Below the pieces are notes generated by a model. The model saw only the letters and a list, made by a program, of their open reading frames with translations, was not told the origin of the DNA and searched no databases. Below, one piece after another: positions 9,081 to 20,373 of a stretch of 64,000 bases of DNA (positions within the stretch are counted from its first letter, which is position 1; each line of letters begins with the position of its first letter). Origin of the DNA: Austropuccinia psidii (lineage: Eukaryota > Basidiomycota > Pucciniomycetes > Pucciniales > Sphaerophragmiaceae); assembly GCA_023105745.1 (NCBI GenBank), contig JALGQZ010000013.1, positions 2,887,501 to 2,951,500 of the forward strand. Direction: 5' to 3'. The position numbers and the translations under genes are program-made.

Positions 9081-11070
9081 TGTAAGGTTTGACTATGAAA
9101 TAATAAGTAAAAATTACTAATTTATTACTTATTGTACTCTGAATGTCCTTATAATTGAAATAAATAAGATTAAAATAATAATAATAATAAAGAAATATTA
9201 TTATTATGGCGTAAAAATATTATATTATTAAGTAAATATAATAATATAATTAATATTATATGAAATTATAATATTATAAATAATATATTAATATATTATA
9301 AAGCTCTTTATTATTGTTACCAACAAATAATAAAGGCGTAAAAAACAATTAATAACAATAATATTACTAATATTAAAGTTATATATTAATATAAATACTA
9401 TTTATATTAATTAAGAATTATTAAGAGTAATAATAAGAGAGAAATTATTATAATAAGATGAAATAACCTACTTTTAACACTTAAAATAATAATATTGAGA
9501 TATTTTACGCCAAAAGAATATAATACAACTTTTTCAAATTGTATTTACAATAAAAAATAAAGAAAATTACTAAATTTCTTGATTTTATGTGGAAATGAGT
9601 TTATAGAGAGATTTATGACAAAACCAATTAAAGAATTGATTTAATCACGTAAAAATAGTGATTAATATTAAGATGGTCTTTGGTCTTTAATAATATAAGA
9701 GTTTTATATATAAAGAATAAAGAAATTACCTTTTATTTAATTGATTTAATGTTTTTGATGCGTCTGAGGGGTAAATAGAGTAAAAAGAGCTCTATTTATA
9801 GTAAATACCTCCCTCCTAGAGTCCAACAGGCTTCTAGTAGACGTGTACTGATCATATCCACTGGAATTGATCAATATTTTAAGGTTTGAGGGTGATTACA
9901 TCATGATCAAACCATATTACATCATTATTACACCATTATTTAGAGTTATCACTATAACTCTAAGTTTGATGACATCAGAGGCTTGGCAGAACCCCAAATT
10001 TCGTGGATTTTATTAGTTTTAATCATAAACTGATAGTATTCACCCATTTTATCACTCTTAAGACTGTTAAACTTAAATTAAGGTTACAGTATGTGATCAT
10101 GACTGCTCAAATTAAGCTCAAACTTTGATCCTCAATAACTTTTAAGATTTACACGCTACAGCAATTAAGAGAGTGAATTCTGATAGTCTAGCATAACCTC
10201 ATCATTCTGCCAAGAGCTTTTCATTACATCATCAAAACTCTAATTTTGATGATTTTTCTTGTAACTCATCTTTTCTGTCGAAATTCAATATTTTAAACTT
10301 CAAACCTTGATTTCAGGGGGTTATACCCTGAATTTAATAATAAAAATTACATCATTCTTCACGAATAAACTAGTAGAATCCAACTGTATACTTTTTTTTA
10401 AGTTTGGAGCACTTTCACAACAAAGTGGTCAACAGCTCAGTTGATTTTTATCAATATTTCATCATAGGTTTTAACCTTGTTTATAATTTGTAAAATAAAG
10501 TTCATATCTGTGTTCTTACAGAAATTACGTGGTAACTTTTTTTTTGGTTCATCATTCTATCATGTATAGTTTAGAAGATATTAGCTATGATCCTTGAATA
10601 TATGCGTTGACCAAAAAAGTGCATATATTCAGGTTAATTCCTTAAGTATTAACATTGGAATTTAGCTTATTAATTGTTTTATGTGTGGATTTTCATGGGG
10701 AATCCACTGGTACAATTTATTTTACATGTTGTTTCATTAGCTCTTGAGATAAATAGGGTTTTATGGTTTTTATAAGGTATTATACCTTATAATTCCTTAA
10801 ATACTGACTTTACAGATATGCCATAAAAATGGTATATGTGTATTTTTCCATGGGGAATCCAATGGTATAATTTATTTTACATGTTGATTCATTGGTTTAT
10901 AAGTTAAACCAATTTTTGTACCAATTTCTGGTATTTTTTGTATGTTTAAGTAATTATTCTTAATGTATAATTATTCTAAGTAATTTTAATATAATTATAT
11001 TAAAGGTATAATTATTCTTAGTCTTTTTTGTGACCTAATTGGGTATGTGGTCATATCTCAAAGGCTCACA
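9081..11070 (-). repeat. A1 5' LTR (1990 bp)
   Basis: Partner of 420-2444 with TG..CA ends. In element orientation it starts TGTGAGCCTTTGAG and ends CCTTACA. It holds the promoter (TATA box at 9792-9800) and is followed by the primer-site motif. The close match to the other LTR points to a recent insertion. Confidence 0.95.
9792..9800 (-). promoter_or_regulatory. TATA box of the A1 5' LTR
   Basis: The minus strand reads ACTATAAATAGAGCTC, a canonical TATAAATAG, about 1.27 kb into the LTR. The equivalent site is kept in other A LTRs (for example 19223-19230 and near 1160), so this is the likely core promoter, with U3 occupying roughly two thirds of the LTR. Confidence 0.7.
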
Positions 11071-11578
11071 CTCACCCTGTATTGGTGAAAACTGCCCAGA
11101 TGTGGTTTCAAAACCACATCTGAGCCCAATACAGGGCATACAGGCTGTTTGCAAACCACAAGTCAGTCATAGGGAGTGAAAAATCTTCACTTCCTCTATG
11201 TGGAAAGGTCTAGCACCCTTTCCACCCCATTTCAGGATAAAAACAGGCTTTTCACAGCCAGAATTGTCTTCTTATCCTGCTCTTGAATACCCTACGTAGT
11301 AAACTGTCAAAAACAGCTTTACTCTTGGGTAATAATCAGGTATACTATTAATTTAAAGTATTGTAGTACTTATTATTGTAACCCAACAGGTAAAGCTGCA
11401 CCCAGGGCTTTCAACAGTGCTCACCACCACTATATTCCTTATAGTAAAGCCCTCTTATTATTAAATTAAAACATCTTTAACCCTTATAAAAGTATTTTAA
11501 ACTATTTCCTTCGTGTAACAGTCATAGTTTTAGCTGTAAATAGCCTTATTACCACTTCAACATAGACTCAGCCTGACA
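11071..11578 (-). mobile_element. Right part of the split D-type LTR
   Basis: Continues 1-419 after the A1 insertion and matches the left third of the D solo LTR at 26270-26770, inverted. It ends GCCTGACA at 11578, the complement of the D LTR start TGTCAGGC. It contains a nested inverted repeat: outer arms CCCTGTATTGG / CCAATACAGGG (11075-11136) and inner arms AGATGTGGTTT / AAACCACATCT (11098-11121). The A1 target duplication ends at the base of this hairpin. Confidence 0.8.
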
Positions 11579-12064
11579 AGGGTACAAACAATGGAAGTCC
11601 TTGAAAAAGTCTCGCAAGCTGTTAAAGATGGAAGCTGGTCTTTAAGTGGTTCTTTCTGGGTCTTCATTTAATCTGCTTCACTCTACAAGATACCATAACT
11701 TACCTTTTGAGTTTTTAGTCCAGAATCTTATCCACTTCCAATTCTTCTTGCTAGTCCACTAGAACTGGTGGTGGTGTAAATTGATGTCTATTTGGGATAG
11801 TTGTTTGATTGACTGGTTCTAACAAGGATACCTGGAAAACAGGGTGAACTGACTTCCATTTTAAGGGAAACTTGTGGTGATATGCATGATTTCCAATACT
11901 CTTCAAGACTTAAAAGGGTCCCAACCATCTTTCTGAGAGTTTCTTGGTGGGTCTTGTAGTCATGATATTTTTTGAGGCTAGCCATACTTTGTCCCTATGT
12001 TGGAAATAAGGTGGAATTTTCCTATTTCTAGTTTCATTCTTCTTAAAGTGCTTTATTTATAGCT
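11579..12064 (-). pseudogene. Element B integrase C-terminus and chromodomain (broken)
   Basis: On the minus strand 12064-11788 resembles the integrase C-terminal region of Tf2-like elements (KYHDYKTHQETLRKM, then a proline-led segment). From ~11770 to 11579 fragments of a chromodomain can be followed across several stops (EELEVDKILD, and later a Leu/Lys-rich helix region). The coding similarity runs right up to the LTR boundary at 11578, with no polypurine gap, so the chromodomain end may have used LTR sequence. It cannot make a protein. Confidence 0.65.
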
Positions 12065-12470
12065 CTAGTCCTTGTTTGACAGCTCACTGTACTGATTGTA
12101 GTTTTGTTGATAGCTTTCCAGCAGGTGTGTCTTGAGAAATATGGATTGACTCAAAGCTGGAATTTCTGCTATAAATGGTGAAGAAAGGTCATTTTTTTGT
12201 TGATGAATGTTCTGCATTATTTTGGGAAAATTAAGCCATAGGGAGCCAAGTGTGCCAGTAATAGTGATGGTAGCTGACATACACCCAAAGAAACTGCTCT
12301 AGAATCTGATTTACCCTTTCTATCTGTCCATCTGTTTCAGGGTGAAAGTCAGTTGAAAGATAACTTGATATCTTGAGCTTCTGAAATAAATTGTTCCATA
12401 ATGATTAAGAAAATAGGGAACCCCTATTACTGAAAATACTTACTGAAAGTCCATCTTTGGAAAAGACATT
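12065..12470 (-). pseudogene. Element B integrase core fragment (broken)
   Basis: Fragments of the DDE core: a stretch equivalent to FHPETDGQTERVNQ is visible in shifted frames near 12300-12345, and the following WLPLAEFAYN-like part lies at ~12200-12250 (LGSLWLNFPKIMQ). Frame changes and stops make it non-functional. The remaining 12471-12647 belongs to neither integrase nor a recognised repeat; it may be extra inserted sequence next to the E LTR. Confidence 0.6.
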
Positions 12471-12647
12471 GTGGTATTCCTAGACCATTTGGCTTAATGG
12501 ACCATAAATTTGTTTTTTTGGCTTTGAAAAGCTGTTGATTTAAATTAAGGAACTGTTCTTCTCTAACCTAAGGGTATAAAGCTTCAGCTTAATAGCAATT
12601 CTAAGCTAAAAGAACTCATACATGGAAAGATAAACTGCTACTTATAA

Positions 12648-14309
12648 TGTGACACCCCACTGTACCATCCAACTGTACAAAGATGTGAAGGATTTGTTTA
12701 CCCAAAATTATCACCATTTTCAATTTCTTTGTATTTATTTTAATTAAGTTTTTTTAATAATTTCAAGTGGGTAGTATAATATTACTACAGCACAAAGAGT
12801 TTGAGTTATAATGATGAGGCATGAAAAAATATTTTTTGGCAAAGTTATAAGTCTCATAGGGGCCATATTATGAGTAAAGGTTAATTTAAATCACTTGAAG
12901 GAATTTTGCTTATGAATTAGCCCAACTAGGGTTTAATATCTGAAAGAAAAAGGGAAAAAAGTATAAATAATTCCTCATAGTTAATTCAAAGTTGGAAAAT
13001 AAATGAATTTAAAGTACAGTAAAATCATGGTATAGGGTGTGTATGACCCATTTCTATTGAAGACGACTTTGGTATTCTAGGTGGAAGTCTTTGTTTAGTT
13101 GTTGGGAACAGGTGAGCTCAATGAGTAAGATTCCATTAAAAAGGAAGATAAGTGTTATCATTGTATTTTATGAAGACACCAAGTGAATATTCATAGTAGG
13201 GAAATTGAAAAAAATTAAAATAAAACAAGAAAATTATATGCATATTCAAAATTAATTTCTAAAATAAATTATTCAATATGGACCACTCAAATATGAACCA
13301 CAATTCAGCCCCAAGAAATAAAAAAAGAACACCCAGGAACCTTCTAGAAGATTGAATAAATATGAAACCACAAGTTAGCCTGGATTCAAGATGTAATTTT
13401 TTCCTACCAACCCTAACCCTGGAGAGTATAAATACTTCAAATTTTCATTTTTCAAACCTCTTGCTTATTCTGGAAATTTAATTTAAATATAATTTTTCCA
13501 GATTTCATCCCTTACTAGTAGGTTAATCTAGAAAATAAAAATATTTAATATTGGGGAAAACCCCCCTTTATTAAGAAAAAGAATATCTTTTATCATATTA
13601 CTAAACTATAAGGGGAAAATGCCCCTTTTTATTAAAAAATATTTTTCTCATTATCATATTTAGTTTTTGGGAAAATACCCCTCCATCAAAAAAATAGGTT
13701 TCATTATTAGTACAGTCTTAGTGATTTATAATCAAGTATTAGTTAACAGTGGACAAAATTAGTTTCTAAACTGAAAATATAAACTTGAGAAGTCATATCA
13801 AAATTAGTAGTTTTGCTATTAGAATTAGTATATAAAAAAACTCATACCATATTCAGTCACCTTTATACTTATTATCAATTTATCAACGCTTATAGCTTTT
13901 TTTCAACAGTTTCACTCTAGTTATTTAAAATCAAAATCTGTGTTATCCCAAATCATCATAAAAGAAACTTTTACAAAACCAACCAATTAAAAATATCTCT
14001 TATTAATTATCAAATTATTATATTAGTGTTATCAATTTTTCTTTAAATAACTGTTGTTTTTAAGAATCAATCAAAGTCTCATAGAGTCTGTTGAATAGAC
14101 TTTTCTGACCCAGCCACCATCAAATGAATTAAATGGATTGTGGAGCTCAATTCAAGATAATTCAGCATTATTAGGAAGGGAAGTCTAGATTAATCTAGCA
14201 CACAAGCAGAGCAAGGTTTACAAGATTTAACAGAAATTCAAACCTTTTTTCTTGTAATTTCCCCTTCCATGTACTGCCTCATTTATCCCACACAGAGGAG
14301 CATCCCACA
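12648..14309 (+). mobile_element. E-type LTR inserted in the element B integrase
   Basis: A ~1.66 kb non-coding block starting TGTGACACCCCAC, a typical LTR start, and ending near CATCCCACA. It shares a segment (CATCCCTTACTAGTAGG) and its last ~100 bp with the E copy at 32684-34841. A TATA-like GTATAAATAC lies at about 13428. It splits the integrase core between 14310 and 12470. I could not find a clean target duplication, and the left boundary is less certain than the right. Confidence 0.55.
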
Positions 14310-14845
14310 ACATGACTGATGAAGATTTGAGCTAAGTCCAAGGCAGTGATTTTTGCATAAGTTGGTATGAATATTTCCATTTTTGAAAATATGTCCACAG
14401 CCACTATAATTGAGTCAAAGTTGTTGGAAAGGGGAAATTTAGTTATAAAGTCCATCAATAAGAAATTCCAAGGACAAGATTGAATTTAAAGAGGATTGAG
14501 TAATCCAAGCTTCTTAAGGTGAATGTTCTTGTTTCTTGAAAATTTCTGAGGTGAAGAAACATAGTCCTTGATAATTTGATTCATTTGAGCCCAACACAAA
14601 TCCCTCTTGATGAGCTTGAGGGTCTTCTTCTGGCCAGGATGGTCAGCCAATGGTGAGTCATGATGCTTTTGAAGAATGTTCAATTCAAATTCATTATTTC
14701 TTGGAATGATCACTCTATCTTTGAATACTAACAACTTAGCTTGAGGTTCAAGAGAATAATCCATAGCTGATTCACCTATTTCTGTTTTTTTGAATATTTC
14801 TTTAAAGTCTCCATCTTGCCATATTTTTTTTGAAATTTGATCCAC
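14310..14845 (-). pseudogene. Element B integrase zinc domain and start of core
   Basis: 14845-14486 gives about 119 codons of integrase zinc-binding domain: His residues are in HHDSPLADHPGQ, but the second half of the HHCC motif is lost (SSPQKFSRNK where two Cys are expected). 14480-14310 continues into the core (DFITKFPLSNNFDSIIVAVDIFSKM), with the first catalytic Asp visible in VAVDIFSK. The E LTR at 12648-14309 cuts the core just afterwards. Inactive. Confidence 0.75.
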
Positions 14846-14884
14846 TAAATCTGAGAAAACTTCAACCTTGATTGAGAAAAATCT

Positions 14885-15501
14885 TTAATCTTCAATTTCA
14901 TCTTGCTTGAGAACTTGATGAAAATGCTTAGCATTCATGCTGATGAAGTCCAATGCCCTCTCTGGGTACACATTGTCCCAACAAGACAAGGAATCTTGTA
15001 AAGTGGTAAGGATGACTGGGTGGTAAGTGATAGAGAAGTGAAATTCAGCCCAATGGGCTTGAAGGAAAGTAAGAACTTTAGAAGACATGGAATAAAGGAG
15101 GAAGGAACATTCTTTCAAGACTTCAAAAGTATTGGAAAGAGAAACAAGAAAAGCTTCCCAGCACTTGAGAGCCCAAACTATGCCAAAGAGTTTCTTGTCA
15201 TGAACTTAATAGTTGAGCTCAGCTGGGAGAAGCTTGTGAATATCAAATGCAATGGGATGATTTCCTGAGTCATTAACCTGCATAAGTACAGCCTCCAAGG
15301 CATAATAAGAAGCATCAGCCTCTAAAATGATTGATATAGAAGGATTGAAATGGGAAAGGATAGGAGCAGAGGCAAAAGATTTTTTGAGTATTTGAAGCTG
15401 ACTAAGAGCTTCTTCATTGAAGATAAAGGGAGATTCTTTATTGAGAAGGGAAGTGAGAGAATTGATTCTTTTGGAGTAATTTTTAATGAAATATGGATAA
15501 A
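14885..15501 (-). pseudogene. Element B RT C-terminus and RNase H (broken)
   Basis: 15501-15206 encodes the connection to RNase H: SKRINSLTSLL, LQILKKSFASAPIL, then ILEADASYYALEAVLMQ, where the first RNase H Asp is present. 15118-14885 gives the RNase H end (FHFSITYHPVILTTL, DNVYPERALDFIS). The two parts are in different frames. The C-family LTR at 15502-17269 separates them from the RT palm. Confidence 0.75.
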
Positions 15502-17269
15502 TGTAGGGTGTGAATATGAAAATTTGATTGAAAGTCAAGTAATTTTCCTTCCCTGAAGATTTGTTTGATGTAAAATTCAATTAATAATGGAAAATTTTAT
15601 AGCTTTATTGGTATAAAACAATAATATTATAAAGATTTATTGTTTTACCAACAATAAAAATTCATCCAAAAATACTCCAAAAGAGATATTTAAGGCTACA
15701 AGAGAAATTTTCTCAAGAGCGATTTCAATTGGAATTAATTGAGAAATTAACTCCAGGAAATTAATACAAGAAAAAAGTATTCAAAAAGAATATCAAAGAG
15801 AAAACATTCCCAAAATTGACCAGAGTGAACTTGGAAACAAAGTGACAAAGTTTAACAGTGATGAAAGATGCTTTTATTCAATTTTGGGGTGGTTCAAGGG
15901 GAAAAATGATTATAAGAGTTTGAAAAAATGATTTGAATGATTTTTTTGCAGGTTTTAAGGGTTCAAAATGATTTGAAAATGGTTTTTGGAATCTTTTATT
16001 GGTTTTTTAACAGTTCTTAAACTAATTATAAAAGGAAAATATTCCAAAATGAAGAAAAAAGTGGGGAAAAGGAGAAATTCTTTTATATCAACCAATTTCC
16101 TTACTCCAAATGTAAAACTTACTCTACTCAGTCGTGAAAAACACTCTGAAAACAGAAAATCCAATTATAGAATCATTGAACCCTGGTTTGGACTAAAAAG
16201 GGCTGCTTTAGCCATTTTAGTCCCTTAAGTCAGCCATTGCTACGGTAATACCTGGTTTTAAGCCTTAAAATAACGTACGAATGTGTGTAAAGGATGTAAA
16301 AACTAGTTAAAGTGGTCTTTACTGAGATTTCTCTATATTAAGGGTAGTTTTACCCTCTTGGCAACAGTGAAAACTGCCCTGCTTAATATCAAAACCTCAT
16401 CATCAATTGAGTCACAGACCCTGTGACTCAATTCCAGGCCAAAATTGTTGAAATTTTGTGTGAATTTTGACATCCCACACCTGTTGGCAAGAAATTTTAG
16501 AGAGTCTGGCACCCTTGGAGCCAAGATTACTTCCCCCCAAAATCAATCTTTCCAATTTATTTTTCTTTTAATTCCTCATAATGTATTATACTTTTAATTT
16601 ACATATATCATTTAATTGAGCTTTTACAGTACAAAAATGTAATAATAAATACCTCATATGTAAATCAAAGCTCACCTATGTAATACATGTGCACATTTTG
16701 ACACTTCAATTGAAAATACTTCAATTCCTCATAGATTTCAAATTATACACCCCACCTCAATTTTAACACAAAAATTGATGGTTAAAACCAAATGTGGTGT
16801 GAATTAAATTAAGGTTTGTAGGATTTTGATACTTTAATACAAAAAATACTAAAATTGCAATTTAAGCTTATTTAAAGTTGAGTTACAGAATTTTCACCCA
16901 GGGGTGACCCCACCCTATGTTTCATGAGGAATCCTATGGTGAAATAATCTTTATAAGTTCATTTATTGGAAAAAGAGTCATGATAAACTTTATTAAAAAA
17001 AATTTCCAAAAAGGTTTTAATTTTAATATTTTTGTTGAAAATTTTATTTTTACTTGATTTTTTCAAGTAAAAGTGTATTCTCACAATTTTAAATTTAAGT
17101 GTAATTTAAATTTTGTATTATGATGAAATTTTTAATTTTATATATAAATTTTAGATTGATATTTTAGTTTTTTGTTGTATAATATGAATAAATATCTTTA
17201 TTTATAATTATAACATGATTTTTTCATTTGTGGTCTTTTGGGTATATAAGAATACCTCCAAGGCTCACA
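15502..17269 (-). mobile_element. C1: C-family solo LTR in element B reverse transcriptase
   Basis: A 1768 bp LTR reading TGTAGGGTGTG...GGCTCACA on the plus strand, with element sense on the minus strand. The flanking five bases are ATAAA (15497-15501) and ACAAA (17270-17274), a target duplication with one mismatch. The B reverse transcriptase sequence resumes on both sides (AFANF before, YFIKNYSK after), so a single LTR without an internal region remains, as left by LTR-LTR recombination. It contains the conserved palindrome at 16405-16433. Confidence 0.88.
16405..16433. promoter_or_regulatory. Palindrome with two bZIP-type sites in the C1 LTR
   Basis: Arms AATTGAGTCACAG and CTGTGACTCAATT around a 3-nt spacer form a perfect 13-bp inverted repeat. 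Each arm contains TGAGTCA or TGACTCA, the Gcn4/AP-1 type core. It is preserved in C2 and C4 and in mutated form in the other C LTRs. Confidence 0.6.
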
Positions 17270-18008
17270 ACAAAAGTTTGCAAAGGCAAGAAAAGATTGA
17301 AGTGCCTTGATTCTTTTGAGTTGAGGCCAATTGATGATTTGTTGAATGTTTGAAGAATGCATCTTGAGGACATCACTTGAAAAAACATAGCCAAGGTATT
17401 CCACAATTGAGGCATGGAATACAAACTTTGAGGCTTTAGAAAAAAAATTATTGTCCCTGGGTCTTTGGAGGATAGAGGCCACATGCTTGAAATGCTCCTC
17501 CTCAGAGCTTGAGAATACCATAATATAATCTAAATAAAATACTACAAAAATATGCAGGAAACCTGCAAAGATATCATTCACAAGATTTTGGGATGAAGCA
17601 GGAGCATTGGTGGGCCCAAATGGCATAACCAAATACCCATTACTGTCATATTTTTTTCTAAAGGAAGTTAAGTTTTCATCCCCCTCTTTAATTCTCAGGA
17701 TATTATAAGCACCATGAGTCTATCTTGGAGAAGATAGTGGAAGCATTGAAGATGGTACAAAGGTGGTTCATTGGATGAACAGTGTACCTGTTCTTCCTAG
17801 TGACAGAATTGAGCTTGTGGTAGTCAAAACACAAGAAAAGGCCTCCATCCTTCTTTTTTTAAAAAAGGACAGGATCTCCTGTTGACCAGGGGCTTGAACT
17901 AATCAAGGATTTCTCTACATTCTCTGAAATGTAGGCCTGTAGTGTTTCTTACTCATGATTTGATGAGGAGTACATAACACCAACTTGAGGTATATACCCC
18001 TCCAGTCC
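17270..18008 (-). pseudogene. Element B reverse transcriptase, N-terminal and palm part (broken)
   Basis: 17632-17270 reads VMPFGPTNAPASSQNLVND, then FYLDYIMVFS, where YLDD of active enzymes has become YLDY, so a catalytic Asp is lost. Upstream (about 17640-18008), pieces of the fingers region can be followed through stops and frameshifts, for example YISENVEKSLISSSPW and DPVLFF. Element A2 begins at 18009 and truncates it. Confidence 0.75.
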
Positions 18009-19902
18009 TGTGAGCCTTTGAGATATAACCACATATCCAAAAAGGTCACAAAGAAATTTTTCAATAATTATTTCTCTTAAATAATTCTCTTGAAGTAAGT
18101 AAAAAGGCCATAAAAAGGCATAAATGCTCAATTAACTTAGAATCTGATGAATAAACATGTGAAATAAATTACAAAATTAGATTCATCATGATAAAACACA
18201 CATATATCTTTAAATTCAATACCTAATGAGTAATAAGTAAAAATTCCATAATGGGACACAAATTATTATTTATCTCAGAGCCCAATGTAACAACATGTGA
18301 AATAAATTTCACCATTGGATTCCACATGAAAAACTACAAATAAAACAATTTTATTTCATATCTCTAAATTTAATAATTAAGTAATTAAGCTGAATATCTG
18401 CACTTTTATGATCAGTGCATACATTCATGGTTTTTAGCTAATAAATCCTGAAATATACATGATGGAGAATTGAAACAAAAATAAAGTTAACACTTAATTA
18501 CTTTAAAAATACGTACATGAACTTTATTTGACAAGCTACAAACAAGGTTATTACTTGTAAGGGTTTATTGAATAAAATTGCTAGAGCTGTTAACCACTTT
18601 GTTGTGAAAGTGGTCCAAACTCATAATAATGTGGACATTCAGGTTTTAATAGTTCATTTGTGAAGAATTATATATTTTGTATCATAATATTCAAGGTAAA
18701 GCTCACTGAAATCATGGTTTGAAGTTTCAAATAGTAAGTTTTGACAGAAAAGATGAGTTACAAGAAAAATAATCAAAAATATAGTTTTGATGATGTAATA
18801 AAATTCTCTTGTAATCTTAATAAGGACATGCCAAGCTATAAAAATTTATTCTCTAAATGGCTTTAGCCTTTATAAATTCAAGTTTATTAATGATAAAAGT
18901 TTAAGCTTAAAATTGATCATTTATGATCACTCACTGTAATCTTATTTTATGTTTAACAGTCATATAAGTGATAAAACTGGTGAATAATATTAGATTATGC
19001 TTAATAATGATAAACTTCATGAGGTTTAGGCTTCTGCAAAGCCTATGATGTCATCAAACGTAGAGCTATAGTGATAACTCTAAATAATAGAATAATAGTG
19101 AGATAAGATGGTTTAACTATGATGTAATCATCACTAAGCCTTGAGCTAATGATCAATTCAAGTTTATAAAATCAGTACATGTCTACTGGAAGCCTGTTGG
19201 ACTCCAGAAGGGAGGAATTTACTATAAATCGAGCTCTCTTTACTCGATTTCCCCCTCAGACACATCATAAACAATAAAACACTAAAAAAAGGAAAATCTT
19301 TTATATTATCTAAGAAAAAAGTTAATTTTTATTATAATCATCAATCTTAATGTGATTACTTCAATTTCTTAACTGTTTTTGTTAAATTTCTCTAAAAATC
19401 CCATTTTCCATGTAAAATTAAGAATATTTGTAAATTCTTTTATTTTATTTTGTAAATACAATTGAAATAGTTTGTATTGAAGTTTTTTGGCATAAAATCT
19501 TTCAAAATTATTATATTAATTGTGAAAGTGGGTTATTTTCTCTCTATCATTACTCTTAATAATTTCATTATTAATATAAATAGTATTTATATTAATATAT
19601 AACTTCAATATTGGTAATATTATTGTTATTAATTGTTTTTTGTTACTAAAAACAATTTTTTACGCCTTTATTGATTGTTTGTAACAATAATGAAGAGTTT
19701 TAAATATATCAATTATTAAATATTAATATATTTATTATTATTATATTTATTTAATAATATAATTATTTTACACTATAATTATAATATTTCTTTATTAATA
19801 TGATTATTCTTCATATCATGTGTTAATTTAATAAGGAAATTAACTGTAAAATAAGTGAAATATTGGTAATATTCACTTATTGTTTCATAGTCGAACCTTA
19901 CA
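18009..19902 (+). repeat. A2 5' LTR (1894 bp)
   Basis: Starts TGTGAGCCTTTGAG and ends CCTTACA, followed by the primer-site motif. It is diverged from the 3' LTR, unlike the A1 pair, indicating an older insertion. A TATA box lies at 19223-19230. The donor-like position after the TATA box reads GGAAAATC instead of GGTAAAATC. Confidence 0.92.
19223..19230 (+). promoter_or_regulatory. TATA box of the A2 5' LTR
   Basis: TATAAATC in the context ACTATAAATCGAGCTC, equivalent to TATAAATAGAGCTC of A1. It is one base from the family consensus. Confidence 0.6.
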
Positions 19903-20373
19903 TTTGGGGACCTGGCCATAATATTTACTTAAAAGACCTTTAAAAAAGATTTAAATTGGGTTTATACAATAATAAATTATATTTATAATTATAAAATTAT
20001 ATACTAATTTCATATTTATTGATTTTAAAAGCTATTGGGGAATTTGGAAAGCGATTGTACTGTCTTACCCATGGTTTTTCACATCCTTATACTTGCAAGA
20101 GCTTTCTTTGAGTAACTCTAGTGATTAAAAGAAATATTTATAAATCAAAAACAAAATTATATTATAATTTAATTACAAAATAATCATTGTCATTTTTATT
20201 TTATTCTTCAAAAATATAAATATTAAAAACCAATAAAAAAAGATTTTTTTATTCATTTTTGTCTATTTCTTTTTATTCATTTCATTTACAAAAGCGATTT
20301 TTTAAATGGAAATTGCCATATCTTATAAAAATAACACTTTTTATAAAAAGACTTATCTTTTTGTCTTTTTTAG
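19903..20373 (+). other. A2 primer-site region and leader
   Basis: Begins TTTGGGGACCTGGCCATAAT, a mutated form of the A1 primer-site motif. The remainder is an AT-rich non-coding leader ending in TTTTTTAG, the splice acceptor before the first gag exon. No gene seen. Confidence 0.6.

Larger units (their letters stand above)
420..11070 (-). mobile_element. Element A1: nearly intact Ty3/gypsy retrotransposon
   Basis: Complete 10.65 kb LTR retrotransposon read on the minus strand: 5' LTR 9081-11070, primer-site region, gag region, protease, reverse transcriptase, RNase H, integrase with a chromodomain-like tail, purine-rich stretch, 3' LTR 420-2444. The domain order (integrase after RNase H) is that of Ty3/gypsy. 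It sits inside a D-type LTR with a perfect CTCAC duplication. All catalytic motifs I checked are present, and only three single-base homopolymer length changes break the polyprotein frame. It is therefore the youngest-looking element in the window and could be a recent insertion, or active if the frameshifts are sequencing errors. Confidence 0.95.
11579..18008 (-). mobile_element. Element B: decayed Tf2-like chromovirus body
   Basis: Minus-strand gypsy pol remnant running reverse transcriptase, RNase H, integrase, chromodomain, then the D LTR at 11578. It is interrupted by an E LTR and a C solo LTR and carries many stops and frameshifts. Its reverse transcriptase start is cut by the A2 element at 18009, so gag, protease and the 5' LTR are not in the window. 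The protein pattern differs clearly from families A and C (for example HHDSPLADHPGQKKTL in the integrase zinc domain), so it is a separate lineage. Confidence 0.85.
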
